A stretch of DNA of 9,464 nt from Alphaproteobacteria bacterium CG11_big_fil_rev_8_21_14_0_20_44_7 (GTDB lineage Bacteria > Pseudomonadota > Alphaproteobacteria > Rickettsiales > 21-14-0-20-44-7). This document shows positions 1 to 6,941 of the stretch, in pieces. A program made the position numbers and the translations under genes. The stretch is from contig PCXJ01000103.1 in the NCBI GenBank assembly GCA_002787615.1, positions 1 to 9,464 on the forward strand, read 5' to 3'. The first letter of the stretch is position 1. Every line of letters begins with the position of its first letter. The notes under the pieces were generated by a model, which saw nothing but the letters and a program-made list of their open reading frames with translations, had not been told where the DNA came from and ran no database searches.

Positions 1-124
1 GTGGTGGCGGCATTTGCAGGTCATTTTTCTCTTCAGCCTTTGGTGGAGATTTAGGAAGTGGCGTGGTGGCGGCATTTGCAGGTCATTTTTCTCTTCAGCC
101 TTTGGTGGAGATTTAGGAAGTGGC
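1..124. repeat. Perfect 62-bp tandem direct repeat, two copies (1-62 and 63-124)
   Basis: Bases 1-62 and 63-124 are identical, and the identity stops one base beyond the second copy. The repeat lies inside the proline-rich secreted protein gene. The copy nearer the gene start (63-124) encodes Pro-rich sequence in keeping with the rest of the protein. The copy at 1-62 is read two bases out of phase. Since 62 is 3x20+2, each added copy changes the downstream frame and three copies' worth of added sequence would restore it. The window begins exactly at a copy boundary, so more copies may lie outside, or the duplication may be an assembly artefact at a contig end. Confidence 0.95.
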
Positions 125-930
125 GGGACTTCCACTTTTGGTAACTCAATTGCCGGCGCAGGCATAACGGGCTGAGGAGCAGCTTTTGCAGGCTCTTTTA
201 ACACTGGAGGAGTTGCGTCCTTCATTTCAATTATTGGTGTAGCCTCAGGCTTTTTTTCTATTTCCTTTGGTTCGGCTGGCGGTTCTGGTAATTTTGGCGC
301 TTTTGGCAAGTTCGGAATTTCCAAAGACTTTTTCGGCTCAGCTTTAGGGGGCATAATAGGTTTTGCGGGCGCTACCGGCTTAGGAAGTGCAGGCTTGCTA
401 GGAGTCGGGTCTTTTACTTCAATTCCGAAAGAAGAAGCGCTTGGCTTTGCTTCCGCAGATTTTGGTGGTTCAGGTAAATCAGGAATAATGAACTCTTTTT
501 CAACTGATTTTGGTGCTGGCGGGGCAACTTCCATTTTTGGTAATTCTTTTGATAAGAAAGCCGGAGGAGTTGGCGGAGTCATTGCAGGTTTAGGAGGCGT
601 AGGAATCTGCGCAGCCTTATCCATTATTTTCGGTTGTGGTGAAGTTATTGGCGCAAGCGGCGGTGAAGGCAAAACCTGCTTTGCTATTGGTTTTGGTGTA
701 GGTTCTTTCTGTGGTTTCGGTCTAACAGAATCTATAATTGGCTTATCAGGTGAGCCGGTTTCTCCGCTCATTGAATAGCTATTATTATACCCATCATCAA
801 GATATTTTAGTGCAGTTAAATTCACCTCTACGGTAGGTAAATCCGGTCTTTGCAAGTATCTGTTGCGGGCTTCTGCACTATTGGCAAGGATGAGTGAAAC
901 TGCGGCAGTTGTAACTAATAGCTTTTTCAT
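1..930 (-). CDS. Secreted proline-rich repetitive protein, 3' end outside window and frame disturbed by a duplication
   Basis: The frame opens at ATG 930 and stays open for 310 codons to the window edge without a stop, so the C-terminus is missing. Residues 1-21 form a clear Sec signal peptide: MKKLL, a hydrophobic core, then a probable signal peptidase I site after NSAEA. After a short acidic/polar stretch, residues 70-290 are dominated by Pro, Lys, Glu and Ala. Degenerate units recur about every 60 residues, for example IPDLPEPP near 149 against IPNLPKAP near 205, IEVKDPTP near 170 against IEMKDATPP near 234, and ELPKMEV near 130 against ELPKVEV near 262. Such tails are typical of extended periplasmic or surface spacers, but I recognise no family. 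From residue 291 the composition changes abruptly to a Pro-free, His/Lys/Arg/Cys-rich sequence, because the second copy of a 62-bp repeat is read in a shifted frame. Start support is modest: AAGGG lies 10 nt upstream. The gene follows suhB after a 56-bp gap and may be co-transcribed with it. Confidence 0.7.
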   Translation of the reverse strand, partial: MKKLLVTTAAVSLILANSAEARNRYLQRPDLPTVEVNLTALKYLDDGYNNSYSMSGETGSPDKPIIDSVRPKPQKEPTPKPIAKQVLPSPPLAPITSPQPKIMDKAAQIPTPPKPAMTPPTPPAFLSKELPKMEVAPPAPKSVEKEFIIPDLPEPPKSAEAKPSASSFGIEVKDPTPSKPALPKPVAPAKPIMPPKAEPKKSLEIPNLPKAPKLPEPPAEPKEIEKKPEATPIIEMKDATPPVLKEPAKAAPQPVMPAPAIELPKVEVPPLPKSPPKAEEKNDLQMPPPRHFLNLHQRLKRKMTCKCRHH

Positions 931-986
931 TATGAGATAACCCTTAACTGTTATTTTTACCCATTTATTCGGTACTAATTTGATGA

Positions 987-1790
987 CTATTCTTTCGGTG
1001 GGGATAATAACCCGATAAGTTTGTCATGTAAATGATAATTCGAGGCTAAAATATTGCCAGTTTCGTAATAATCATCTCTGCCCAAAATCTCAGTAATTTG
1101 CCCGCCTGCTTCTTTTAGAATAACGATTCCGGCAGCCATATCCCATTTTTTCAATCCGGTATCAACCATAGCGTCATAACGTCCGGCGGCGGTGAAAACC
1201 AAATCAACCGCAGCTGCGTTCATACAGCGCACGGAGGCAACGCTTGAGCCGAGTTTGTTCAATACATGCTGGATATTAAACGGGAGGTTGGTCGGGCGGC
1301 GAAATGAGCTGGCAGAGCCGCAGCCAACAAATGCTTCCGATAAATGCTTGCGCGATGAAACGCGGATTCTTTTGTCATTAAGGAATGCGCCTTTGCCTTT
1401 TTCTGCAAAATAAATTTCGTCCAGAACCGGAACAATAATAACGCCTGCTTCTAATTCGCCGTTTTTTTCTAATCCAATAGAAACCGCCCAATAAGGGAAG
1501 CCGTGCAGGAAGTTGTTTGTGCCGTCAAGCGGGTCAATTACAAAGCGATATTCAGCATCTTTTTTGCCGTGTTCCACACCGCTTTCTTCGGCTAGAATCC
1601 CGTAATCTGGGCGTGAGGCTAATAATTCGGTGATGATAACTCTTTCTGCCTTTTTATCGGCATTGGAAACAAAATCGCCGGGGCCTTTGCTGGAAACCTG
1701 AAGATTCTCAATTTCTCCAAAGTCACGCAATAAACCTCTGGCGGCTTTGCGCGCGGCATTTATCATTATTGAAACAGTAGGTGATTTCAT
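987..1790 (-). CDS. suhB: Inositol monophosphatase family protein (SuhB-like)
   Basis: This is a 267-residue member of the Mg-dependent inositol monophosphatase/FIG superfamily, the usual length for the family. It is cytosolic and hydrolyses inositol-1-phosphate and related sugar phosphates. The metal-site motifs are all present: LAEESG at 66-71 (E68, E69), IDPLDGTNNF at 85-94 (D86, D89), and WDMAAG at 216-221 (D217). In Escherichia coli SuhB also acts as a ribosome-biogenesis and antitermination factor; nothing here shows whether that role applies. I chose ATG at 1790 because AAGG at 1799-1796 sits 5 nt upstream. An in-frame GTG at 1796 would add only Met-Ala and would have no room for a ribosome binding site. 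The gene follows the ankyrin-like gene by 45 bp. In many alphaproteobacteria suhB lies close to efp, as it does here with one gene inserted between them. Glycerol-phosphate or histidinol-phosphate phosphatase activity cannot be excluded from sequence alone. Confidence 0.93.
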   Translation of the reverse strand: MKSPTVSIMINAARKAARGLLRDFGEIENLQVSSKGPGDFVSNADKKAERVIITELLASRPDYGILAEESGVEHGKKDAEYRFVIDPLDGTNNFLHGFPYWAVSIGLEKNGELEAGVIIVPVLDEIYFAEKGKGAFLNDKRIRVSSRKHLSEAFVGCGSASSFRRPTNLPFNIQHVLNKLGSSVASVRCMNAAAVDLVFTAAGRYDAMVDTGLKKWDMAAGIVILKEAGGQITEILGRDDYYETGNILASNYHLHDKLIGLLSPPKE

Positions 1791-1835
1791 GGCCACCTTA
1801 TATTGCCAAATGCTTATTGGTGCAAGGGTTAAAAT

Positions 1836-2885
1836 TTACGCAGCGCGCGAATGGCTTTGCTGGGCTTGCCTTGCTTTGAGTGATTCTACAAATTCATCGG
1901 CGGAGATTTCGTAATTCAGGAATTTCGCTGCTTCAACAAATCCGGGGAGTTGATTTTCTGCGATATGCTGTGCCAGCCCTCCTTTTGGGTAGCTATATGC
2001 TTTGCTCAGGCGCTTGACATCTTTCTCAAATCTTTCATCCAATTCCAGTGTGATTTCTATATCATCATTATTCGCAACTTCCCGTATTTCCTCTACCAGC
2101 AAATTATTGCCTTTCAGGAGCGAGTTTTTATAGACGATTTCAAGTGCTTTTTGTGTAGTCGCAGAGGCAAAATTGGTTGAAGTGAAATCTTTTATTTTAT
2201 CCAGAATATCTCCACGTTCAATTGCAAGTGCTAGAATTTGAGGCTCTCTAATTAGAGCCGATACGGCAATATCATAGAAGTTTGTTGCGCCATTATCAAT
2301 TGCTAGCTTCACAATTATATAATAATCAATATCTGTATGATTAAGTTGACTAGCGTAGAGTGCAAGACTGTCTATATCACGACGAACATCCTCTCTTTTG
2401 AATAAAAATCCAGCAACTTGGGCATGCCCTCTGGAGATAGCTATTTCAGCGAGGGCTGGAGCGCCGTCGTTGGCATTTGGGTTTGCATCAATTATTAACT
2501 CTAGAGTGCCAGCTTTGCCCTCTCTACAGGCTATTACTGCCAGAGTTTCAAGATCTTCGTCAGATAGGCCTTCTTGTAATATACGTTCAAGAGGAGCTTC
2601 ATAACCAGCTCTAGTTGCGGCACTCGCGCAATCATAAAAATTATCAGCACCATATTGAATTGCTAAGTCTAGAATTTCAGTATAATCTTTTGTGGTAGCG
2701 TATATGGCAACATCATTTGCATAACTAGCATCTATTTCTAGATATTCTCTAACTGTGTCTATATTGCCCAAAAGCGTGGCGTCTAATGCTTGGTGTTTTA
2801 ATTGACTGAGTTCTAGCTCTAATGCTTCTATTACTTCTTTGTGACATGCAATCTTGTCGCTAATAGTTAATGTTCTTGCCGCCAT
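1836..2885 (-). CDS. Ankyrin-like repeat protein of unknown function
   Basis: This 349-residue protein has no signal peptide or membrane segment, so it is probably cytosolic unless delivered by a dedicated secretion system. Residues 10-35 could form a short coiled coil. Residues 36-226 contain degenerate helix-turn-helix units of ankyrin type. The clearest pair is LDLAIQYGADNFYDCA (72-87) against VKLAIDNGATNFYDIA (192-207), with intermediate units such as LELIIDANPNANDGAP (128-143). The consensus TPLHxAA signature is eroded, so the assignment rests on spacing and on the LAIxxGAxN-type loop. Residues 227-349 are a charged helical tail of no recognised family. The ATG at 2885 has GGAG 6 nt upstream and a TATAAT box just before it. 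The gene sits between efp and suhB, which are often near neighbours in alphaproteobacteria, so it may be a lineage-specific insertion. Ankyrin proteins are frequent in host-associated bacteria, but no effector role can be claimed. Confidence 0.72.
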   Translation of the reverse strand: MAARTLTISDKIACHKEVIEALELELSQLKHQALDATLLGNIDTVREYLEIDASYANDVAIYATTKDYTEILDLAIQYGADNFYDCASAATRAGYEAPLERILQEGLSDEDLETLAVIACREGKAGTLELIIDANPNANDGAPALAEIAISRGHAQVAGFLFKREDVRRDIDSLALYASQLNHTDIDYYIIVKLAIDNGATNFYDIAVSALIREPQILALAIERGDILDKIKDFTSTNFASATTQKALEIVYKNSLLKGNNLLVEEIREVANNDDIEITLELDERFEKDVKRLSKAYSYPKGGLAQHIAENQLPGFVEAAKFLNYEISADEFVESLKARQAQQSHSRAA

Positions 2886-2902
2886 CTTATGCTCCGTTAA
2901 TA

Positions 2903-2908
2903 ATTATA
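2903..2908 (-). promoter_or_regulatory. Candidate -10 box (TATAAT) for the ankyrin-like gene
   Basis: A perfect TATAAT on the minus strand lies 17 nt before ATG 2885, in the 84-bp gap between efp and the ankyrin-like gene. No good -35 hexamer is found 16-18 nt upstream. Transcription would begin around 2896, leaving the GGAG ribosome site at the very 5' end of the message. The match may be chance in AT-rich spacer DNA. Confidence 0.3.
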
Positions 2909-2969
2909 TCCAACTATTAACCTGAAGATAACGCAATATCAAGAAAATTAATATCTGGGTGAGGGCGGG

Positions 2970-3533
2970 TTATTTCGCTCTTTCCATATATTCACAACTG
3001 GCAGTATTGACGATGATTTTCTCACCCTCGGCAATAAATGGTGGAACCATCAGCCGCACGCCATTTTCCATAATCGCAGGTTTGAAGGAGTTTGCGGCGG
3101 TTTGGCCTTTTACAATCGGCTCGGTTTCCTTTATCGTCAGCACAACGCTTTCCGGCAGGGAGATGCCAATTGGCGCGCCTTCATATGATTCTATTTCAAC
3201 TTCCATGCCATCTTGTAGGAAAATAACTGCGTCACCTGCAAGCTCTCCACTAACTGTGATTTGCTCATATGTGTTATTGTCCATCAACACCAGATTATCG
3301 CCTTCGGAATAGAGATATTGATAGGGGGTTTGGTCAAGCCGGGCTTTTTCCACCGTATCGGCGCTACGGAAGCGTTCATTGCGCTTTGTGCCGTTGCGGA
3401 TTTCTTTCATCTCGACCTGCATATAGGCACCGCCTTTGCCGGGTTGAGTATGCTGAGTTTTTAGCACGCGCCAAAGCCCGCCTTCAAAATCCAATATATA
3501 TCCTGGACGAATATCTACACCTGAAATTTTCAT
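2970..3533 (-). CDS. efp: Translation elongation factor P
   Basis: EF-P binds between the ribosomal P and E sites and relieves stalling on consecutive prolines. The 187-residue length matches the family. The N-terminal KOW-like domain carries TQPGKGGAY (29-37), with Lys33 at the tip of the loop that is beta-lysylated by EpmA/EpmB in enterobacteria. Whether this organism modifies it is not visible here. The middle and C-terminal OB-fold domains are recognisable by YQYLYSEGD, LVLMDNNTYEQ and the ending VPPFIAEGEKIIVNT. ATG 3533 has AGGA 5 nt upstream. The gene starts 34 bp after the mltG stop, with no obvious terminator between them. The window also encodes a very proline-rich secreted protein downstream, the kind of substrate that depends on EF-P, although this link is only suggestive. 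Confidence 0.97.
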   Translation of the reverse strand: MKISGVDIRPGYILDFEGGLWRVLKTQHTQPGKGGAYMQVEMKEIRNGTKRNERFRSADTVEKARLDQTPYQYLYSEGDNLVLMDNNTYEQITVSGELAGDAVIFLQDGMEVEIESYEGAPIGISLPESVVLTIKETEPIVKGQTAANSFKPAIMENGVRLMVPPFIAEGEKIIVNTASCEYMERAK

Positions 3534-3567
3534 AAAGTTCCTATTAAGCTAAGGCTCGTTTCATAAT

Positions 3568-4569
3568 CTAGTTCTGATTCTTTTTCAAGAAATCTATTAG
3601 GGTACGCACGTTTTTATTATGCTCATTGAGGTTTTTGGCGAAATTATGCCCGCCTTTGCCATTTGCCACGAAATAATAATATGGCGTTTCCGGCGGATTC
3701 AACACGGCTTTTATGGATTCTATTCCCGGTGCGGCAATTGGAGTGGGCGGCAGGCGGTCAATCAGATATGTGTTATAGGGTGATTCATGGCGCACATGTT
3801 TGGCACGCACTTTTTCATCCAAAGGTTTGCCGAGCGTGATACCATAAACCGCCGTTGGGTCGGATTCTAGCCGCATGCCCTTGCGCAGACGATTGGTGAA
3901 TACGCTGGCAACCATGCCGCGCTCACCATCCAATCCGGTTTCTTTCTCAACGATTGAGGCAAGGATAATTGCTTCTTCCGGAGTGTTAATCGGCAATCCT
4001 TCGGCGCGCTTTTTCCATAATTCTTCAACGGTTGTTTGCATATTATGCTGCATTCTAGCGATGATAGTTTCGTATTTATCGCCATAATGATAAAAATATG
4101 TTGAAGGTAGAATAGAGCCTTCTGCAATGGTTTCCGGCAATTCTCCCGCCAATCCCTCTGCGCTTTTTAAGATTTCAATTATGTCATATGAGGTTCGGCC
4201 TTCCGGAATGGTAAATTTGCGGATGACGACATCGCCTTTTTCCAGTTTCTCAAGAATCGCTTTAGGGCTGTAATATGAGGTAAATTCATATTCGCCATGT
4301 TTTGGGTTAGTTTGTCCGGTGAATCGTGCCATATAATAGAAAAACTGGGGGTGCTTGATGATTTCTTCGCGCGCCAGCAACTCTGCGATTGATTTTAGGC
4401 TAGAGCCTTTTGGAATCATGATGTTTTGGGAGATATTGTCTTGATTGCCATAAGCATTAGTTGCTAGCGGAGTTTTGTAATAATGATTGGCATAAAACCA
4501 GCCAAGCAAGGCAAGCAATAGGAATACGAAAAAGGCGAATGATGATGCGGCTATGAGCTTACGCATCAT
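3568..4569 (-). CDS. mltG: Endolytic murein transglycosylase MltG (YceG family)
   Basis: MltG cleaves nascent peptidoglycan glycan strands at the inner membrane and is thought to end strand elongation. The 333 residues begin with a short cytosolic tip and one membrane helix at about 4-27, followed by a periplasmic LysM-like region at about 50-110 (MIPKGSSLKSIAELL). The catalytic YceG domain contains ILASIVEKETG (202-212), where the glutamate of VEKE (E208) corresponds to the catalytic Glu of E. coli MltG. It also has the family's hallmark stretches SDPTAVYG, YNTYLIDRLPPTPI and NPPETPYYYFVA. The ATG at 4569 overlaps the fabF stop by 11 nt, so translation is probably coupled. A second ATG at 4566 is equally possible. 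The order fabF-mltG is conserved in many alphaproteobacteria. Confidence 0.95.
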   Translation of the reverse strand: MMRKLIAASSFAFFVFLLLALLGWFYANHYYKTPLATNAYGNQDNISQNIMIPKGSSLKSIAELLAREEIIKHPQFFYYMARFTGQTNPKHGEYEFTSYYSPKAILEKLEKGDVVIRKFTIPEGRTSYDIIEILKSAEGLAGELPETIAEGSILPSTYFYHYGDKYETIIARMQHNMQTTVEELWKKRAEGLPINTPEEAIILASIVEKETGLDGERGMVASVFTNRLRKGMRLESDPTAVYGITLGKPLDEKVRAKHVRHESPYNTYLIDRLPPTPIAAPGIESIKAVLNPPETPYYYFVANGKGGHNFAKNLNEHNKNVRTLIDFLKKNQN

Positions 4570-5821
4570 ATTTCTTGAAGATTATAGAGGCATTTGTGCC
4601 ACCAAACCCGAATGAGTTAGAAAGTACGGCGTTAATCTCTCTCTCTTTTGCCTTATGCGGGACAAGGTCAAGGTCACAAGATTCGGACGGGTCATTCAAA
4701 TTGAGAGTAGGCGGGCAGATTTGGTCGCGAATTGCAAGAATCGCAAAAATTGCCTCAACTGCGCCTGCCGCACCGAGCAAGTGCCCAATACTGGATTTTG
4801 TTGATGACATTGAGAGCTTGTAAGCTGCATCGCCAAATAATCTTTTGACAGCGCCAAGCTCAATTTCATCGCCTTTTGGGGTCGATGTGCCATGTGCGTT
4901 GATATAATCTATGTCGGAAACATCTAGTTTTGCATCATTTAGTGCTGCTTGCATAGCGCGGAATCCACCATCGCCATTATCGGCAGGGGCGGTGATATGA
5001 TACGCATCGCCGGACATTCCATAGCCAACAACTTCTGCATAAATTTTTGCGCCGCGTTTTTTGGCGTGTTCTAATTCTTCCAGCACAAGAATTCCTGCGC
5101 CTTCGCCCATCACAAAACCATCACGTCCTTTATCCCATGGGCGGGAGGCTTGCTCCGGTGTATCGTTATATCCTGTGGAAAGTGCGCGCGCTGCAGCAAA
5201 TCCGGCAATTCCAAGCCGTGAAATTGCGCTTTCTGCGCCGCCTGCGACCATTACATCTGCATCACCATATTTAATGATTCGTGAAGCATCGCCAATTGCG
5301 TGGCAGCCTGTAGAACAAGCTGTGACAACAGCGTGGTTAGGGCCCTTAAAGCCGTGCAGGATTGAAATATGTCCGGAAGCGAGGTTAATTAAGCAAGAGG
5401 GAATGAAAAACGGACTTAGCTTTCTTGGGCCGCGTTCATGTAGTATTAGCGCGCCTTCTTCAATCTTTGGTAATCCACCGATTCCCGAGCCAACGATAAC
5501 GCCAGTGCGGTTTTTATCTTCCTCGGATTGGGGATTCCAACCGCTATCTTTTACGGCTTCTGCGGCGGCGGCAATAGCAAAATGGATGAAAGTATCAATT
5601 TTGCGTTGTTCTTTCGGCTCAATGAAGTCATCAGGATTAAATTGCCAATCTTCAGTGCCATATGGAACTTCACCTGTAATCTGACAGGGAAGATCATCAA
5701 CTTTGCAGCGTTCTGTTTTGCCAATACCGGATTTACCGCTAAGCAAGCGCTCCCATGTATTATCTACCCCACATGCAAGTGGGGTAACTGTTCCAATACC
5801 TGTAACGACAACTCTACGCAT
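4559..5821 (-). CDS. fabF: 3-oxoacyl-[acyl-carrier-protein] synthase II (FabF)
   Basis: FabF condenses malonyl-ACP with acyl-ACP in the elongation cycle of cytosolic type II fatty acid synthesis. The 420-residue length is normal for KAS II. The thiolase-fold catalytic triad is intact: Cys169 in VTACSTGCHA, His310 in NAHGTSTPKGD, and His347 in SIGHLLGAAGA. The conserved Lys342 lies in TKSSIGH, and the active-site loop GFGGTN is at 405-410. The Cys-His-His set separates it from FabH (Cys-His-Asn). Its position after acpP supports FabF rather than FabB. The start at ATG 5821 lies 26 bp after the acpP stop. No strong Shine-Dalgarno is visible, so expression may rely on transcription and re-initiation from the highly expressed acpP message. 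An 8-bp hairpin lies just inside the coding region at 5765-5786. Confidence 0.97.
   Translation of the reverse strand: MRRVVVTGIGTVTPLACGVDNTWERLLSGKSGIGKTERCKVDDLPCQITGEVPYGTEDWQFNPDDFIEPKEQRKIDTFIHFAIAAAAEAVKDSGWNPQSEEDKNRTGVIVGSGIGGLPKIEEGALILHERGPRKLSPFFIPSCLINLASGHISILHGFKGPNHAVVTACSTGCHAIGDASRIIKYGDADVMVAGGAESAISRLGIAGFAAARALSTGYNDTPEQASRPWDKGRDGFVMGEGAGILVLEELEHAKKRGAKIYAEVVGYGMSGDAYHITAPADNGDGGFRAMQAALNDAKLDVSDIDYINAHGTSTPKGDEIELGAVKRLFGDAAYKLSMSSTKSSIGHLLGAAGAVEAIFAILAIRDQICPPTLNLNDPSESCDLDLVPHKAKEREINAVLSNSFGFGGTNASIIFKKYDA
5765..5786 (-). other. Perfect 8-bp inverted repeat within the fabF 5' coding region
   Basis: TACCCCAC (5765-5772) and GTGGGGTA (5779-5786) are perfectly complementary around a 6-base loop. 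In the fabF message the hairpin begins 35 nt after the A of the start codon, over codons for TPLACGV. It would be GC-rich and stable, and it could slow early elongation or mark an mRNA processing site. It may equally be a by-product of the conserved protein sequence. Confidence 0.4.
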
Positions 5822-5847
5822 AAATGGTTTTACCGATTTGTTTTATG

Positions 5848-6081
5848 CTATTTATTAGCATCAACATAGCTGATAGCATCTTGCACGGTAATAATCTTTC
5901 CGGCAGCTTCATCAGGGATTTCGATATCAAATTCTTCTTCAAAAGCCATCACCAATTCAACTTGGTCAAGGCTATCTGCCCCTAAATCGTCAACGAATGC
6001 AGAATCGTTATTTACTTTAGCTGCATCAACACCAAGATGTTCGGCAACGATTTTTTTAATTTTATCAGCAGTATCAGACAT
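5848..6081 (-). CDS. acpP: Acyl carrier protein
   Basis: AcpP is the small acidic four-helix carrier that holds growing acyl chains on a 4'-phosphopantetheine arm. The 77-residue protein starts MSDTADKIKKIVAEHL and carries the attachment motif GADSLDQVE at 34-42, with Ser37 as the modified residue. The length and acidic composition (EEEFDIEIPDE) are standard. I chose ATG 6081 because it gives the canonical N-terminus and has AAGGAG at 6095-6090, 8 nt upstream. An in-frame ATG at 6141 would add 20 unrelated residues and would overlap the promoter, so it is unlikely. The gene lies between fabG and fabF as in most proteobacteria. A separate promoter in the 114-bp gap fits the known need for far more ACP than enzyme. 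Confidence 0.97.
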   Translation of the reverse strand: MSDTADKIKKIVAEHLGVDAAKVNNDSAFVDDLGADSLDQVELVMAFEEEFDIEIPDEAAGKIITVQDAISYVDANK

Positions 6082-6113
6082 AGTAGTTTCTCCTTGTTTG
6101 TAATATTGAGTTG

Positions 6114-6141
6114 TTAATAGCGGATTGGGAAAGAGTGTCAA
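6114..6141 (-). promoter_or_regulatory. Candidate sigma-70-type promoter for acpP
   Basis: On the minus strand a perfect TTGACA (6136-6141) is followed after a 16-bp spacer by TATTAA (6114-6119), which matches four of six -10 positions. Transcription would start near 6107, giving a leader of about 25 nt before ATG 6081 that contains AAGGAG. This is the strongest promoter-like sequence in the window. It would allow acpP-fabF to be transcribed at a higher level than the upstream fabD-fabG genes. Confidence 0.6.
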
Positions 6142-6195
6142 TAGTTACTTAATAGATAAAACGATTTTCGTAATTAAGAAAGGTGTTTCATCCGT

Positions 6196-6933
6196 TTAAA
6201 CCATTAACATTCCGCCATTTACGTGAATAGTTTGCCCAGTAATATATTTCGATTCTTCTGCCGCGAGGAACAAAGCCGCCGCCGCAATATCCTGAGCCGT
6301 GCCCATTGCTCCGGTTGGAATATTCTTCAATATAGCTTCTTTTTGCTGATCGTTGAGCTTGTCGGTCATTGCAGTTTCAATAAATCCCGGCGCGATGCAA
6401 TTTGCCGTTATATTTCGTGACGCTGCTTCTTGTGCGATTGATTTGGTCATTGCCACTAACCCGCCTTTTGAGGCGCAATAATTTGCCTGCCCGGGGTTGC
6501 CAGATGTGCCGACCACTGATGAAATATTGATGATTCTGCCATAGCGGCGTTTGAACATGCCTTTGATGAGTGTGCGGCTAAGGATGAATGCAGAGGTGAG
6601 ATTGACGTTTATTACACTGTCCCAATCTTCGTCTTTCATACGCATAAAAAGCCCGTCTTTGGTGATTCCGGCATTATTTACCAAGATATCAACCTGCCCA
6701 AGCTTTTCTTCGGCTTGTTTTGCCATATTTTCCACAGATTCACGATTAGATAAATCGGCGGTTAATATTACTACATCTCCGCCTATTTCAGAGGCAGTTT
6801 GTTGCAGGCGTTCTTCGTTCGTGCCTGATATGGCAATTTTTGCGCCTTGTGCGACAAGGGTTTTGGCGATTTCTCTGCCGATTCCGCCTGATGCACCGGT
6901 TATTAGTGCTGTTTTATTATCCAGATTGAACAT
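6196..6933 (-). CDS. fabG: 3-oxoacyl-[acyl-carrier-protein] reductase (FabG)
   Basis: FabG reduces 3-oxoacyl-ACP to 3-hydroxyacyl-ACP with NADPH, the first reduction of each elongation cycle. This is a 245-residue short-chain dehydrogenase of normal length. The cofactor loop TGASGGIG is at 12-19 and NNAG at 86-89. The catalytic set is Asn111, Ser139 (NISSVVG), Tyr152 and Lys156 (YCASKGG). The C-terminus, VNGGMLMV, follows the typical FabG ITGQTIHVNGG pattern. ATG 6933 has AGGAG 5 nt upstream and lies 8 bp after the lipoprotein stop codon, so the two genes share a transcript. The gene's place between fabD and acpP makes the FabG assignment firm compared with the many other short-chain dehydrogenases. 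Confidence 0.97.
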   Translation of the reverse strand: MFNLDNKTALITGASGGIGREIAKTLVAQGAKIAISGTNEERLQQTASEIGGDVVILTADLSNRESVENMAKQAEEKLGQVDILVNNAGITKDGLFMRMKDEDWDSVINVNLTSAFILSRTLIKGMFKRRYGRIINISSVVGTSGNPGQANYCASKGGLVAMTKSIAQEAASRNITANCIAPGFIETAMTDKLNDQQKEAILKNIPTGAMGTAQDIAAAALFLAAEESKYITGQTIHVNGGMLMV

Positions 6934-6941
6934 TATATCTC

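Noticed and set aside
1..124. CRISPR array
   Set aside because: The two 62-bp copies abut directly with no spacer, are too long for typical CRISPR repeats, and lie within a coding sequence.
395..778. Plus-strand Gly-rich open frame of 127 codons
   Set aside because: The glycine richness is simply the complement of Pro codons in the proline-rich gene on the minus strand, which has a signal peptide and the better-supported start.
5061..5684. Long plus-strand open frame of 207 codons opposite fabF
   Set aside because: It lies wholly within fabF, which has complete catalytic motifs on the other strand. Its translation is low-complexity Ser/Pro/Ala and resembles no family. It is a mirror of GC-biased coding sequence.
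5848..6141. Longer acpP starting at ATG 6141
   Set aside because: The extra 20 residues do not belong to the ACP family, and the extension would overlap the TTGACA box. ATG 6081 has AAGGAG and gives the canonical N-terminus.
6161..6171. Rho-independent terminator after fabG
   Set aside because: The only stem is ACGA/TCGT, four AT-rich pairs followed by a short interrupted T run. This is too weak to support.
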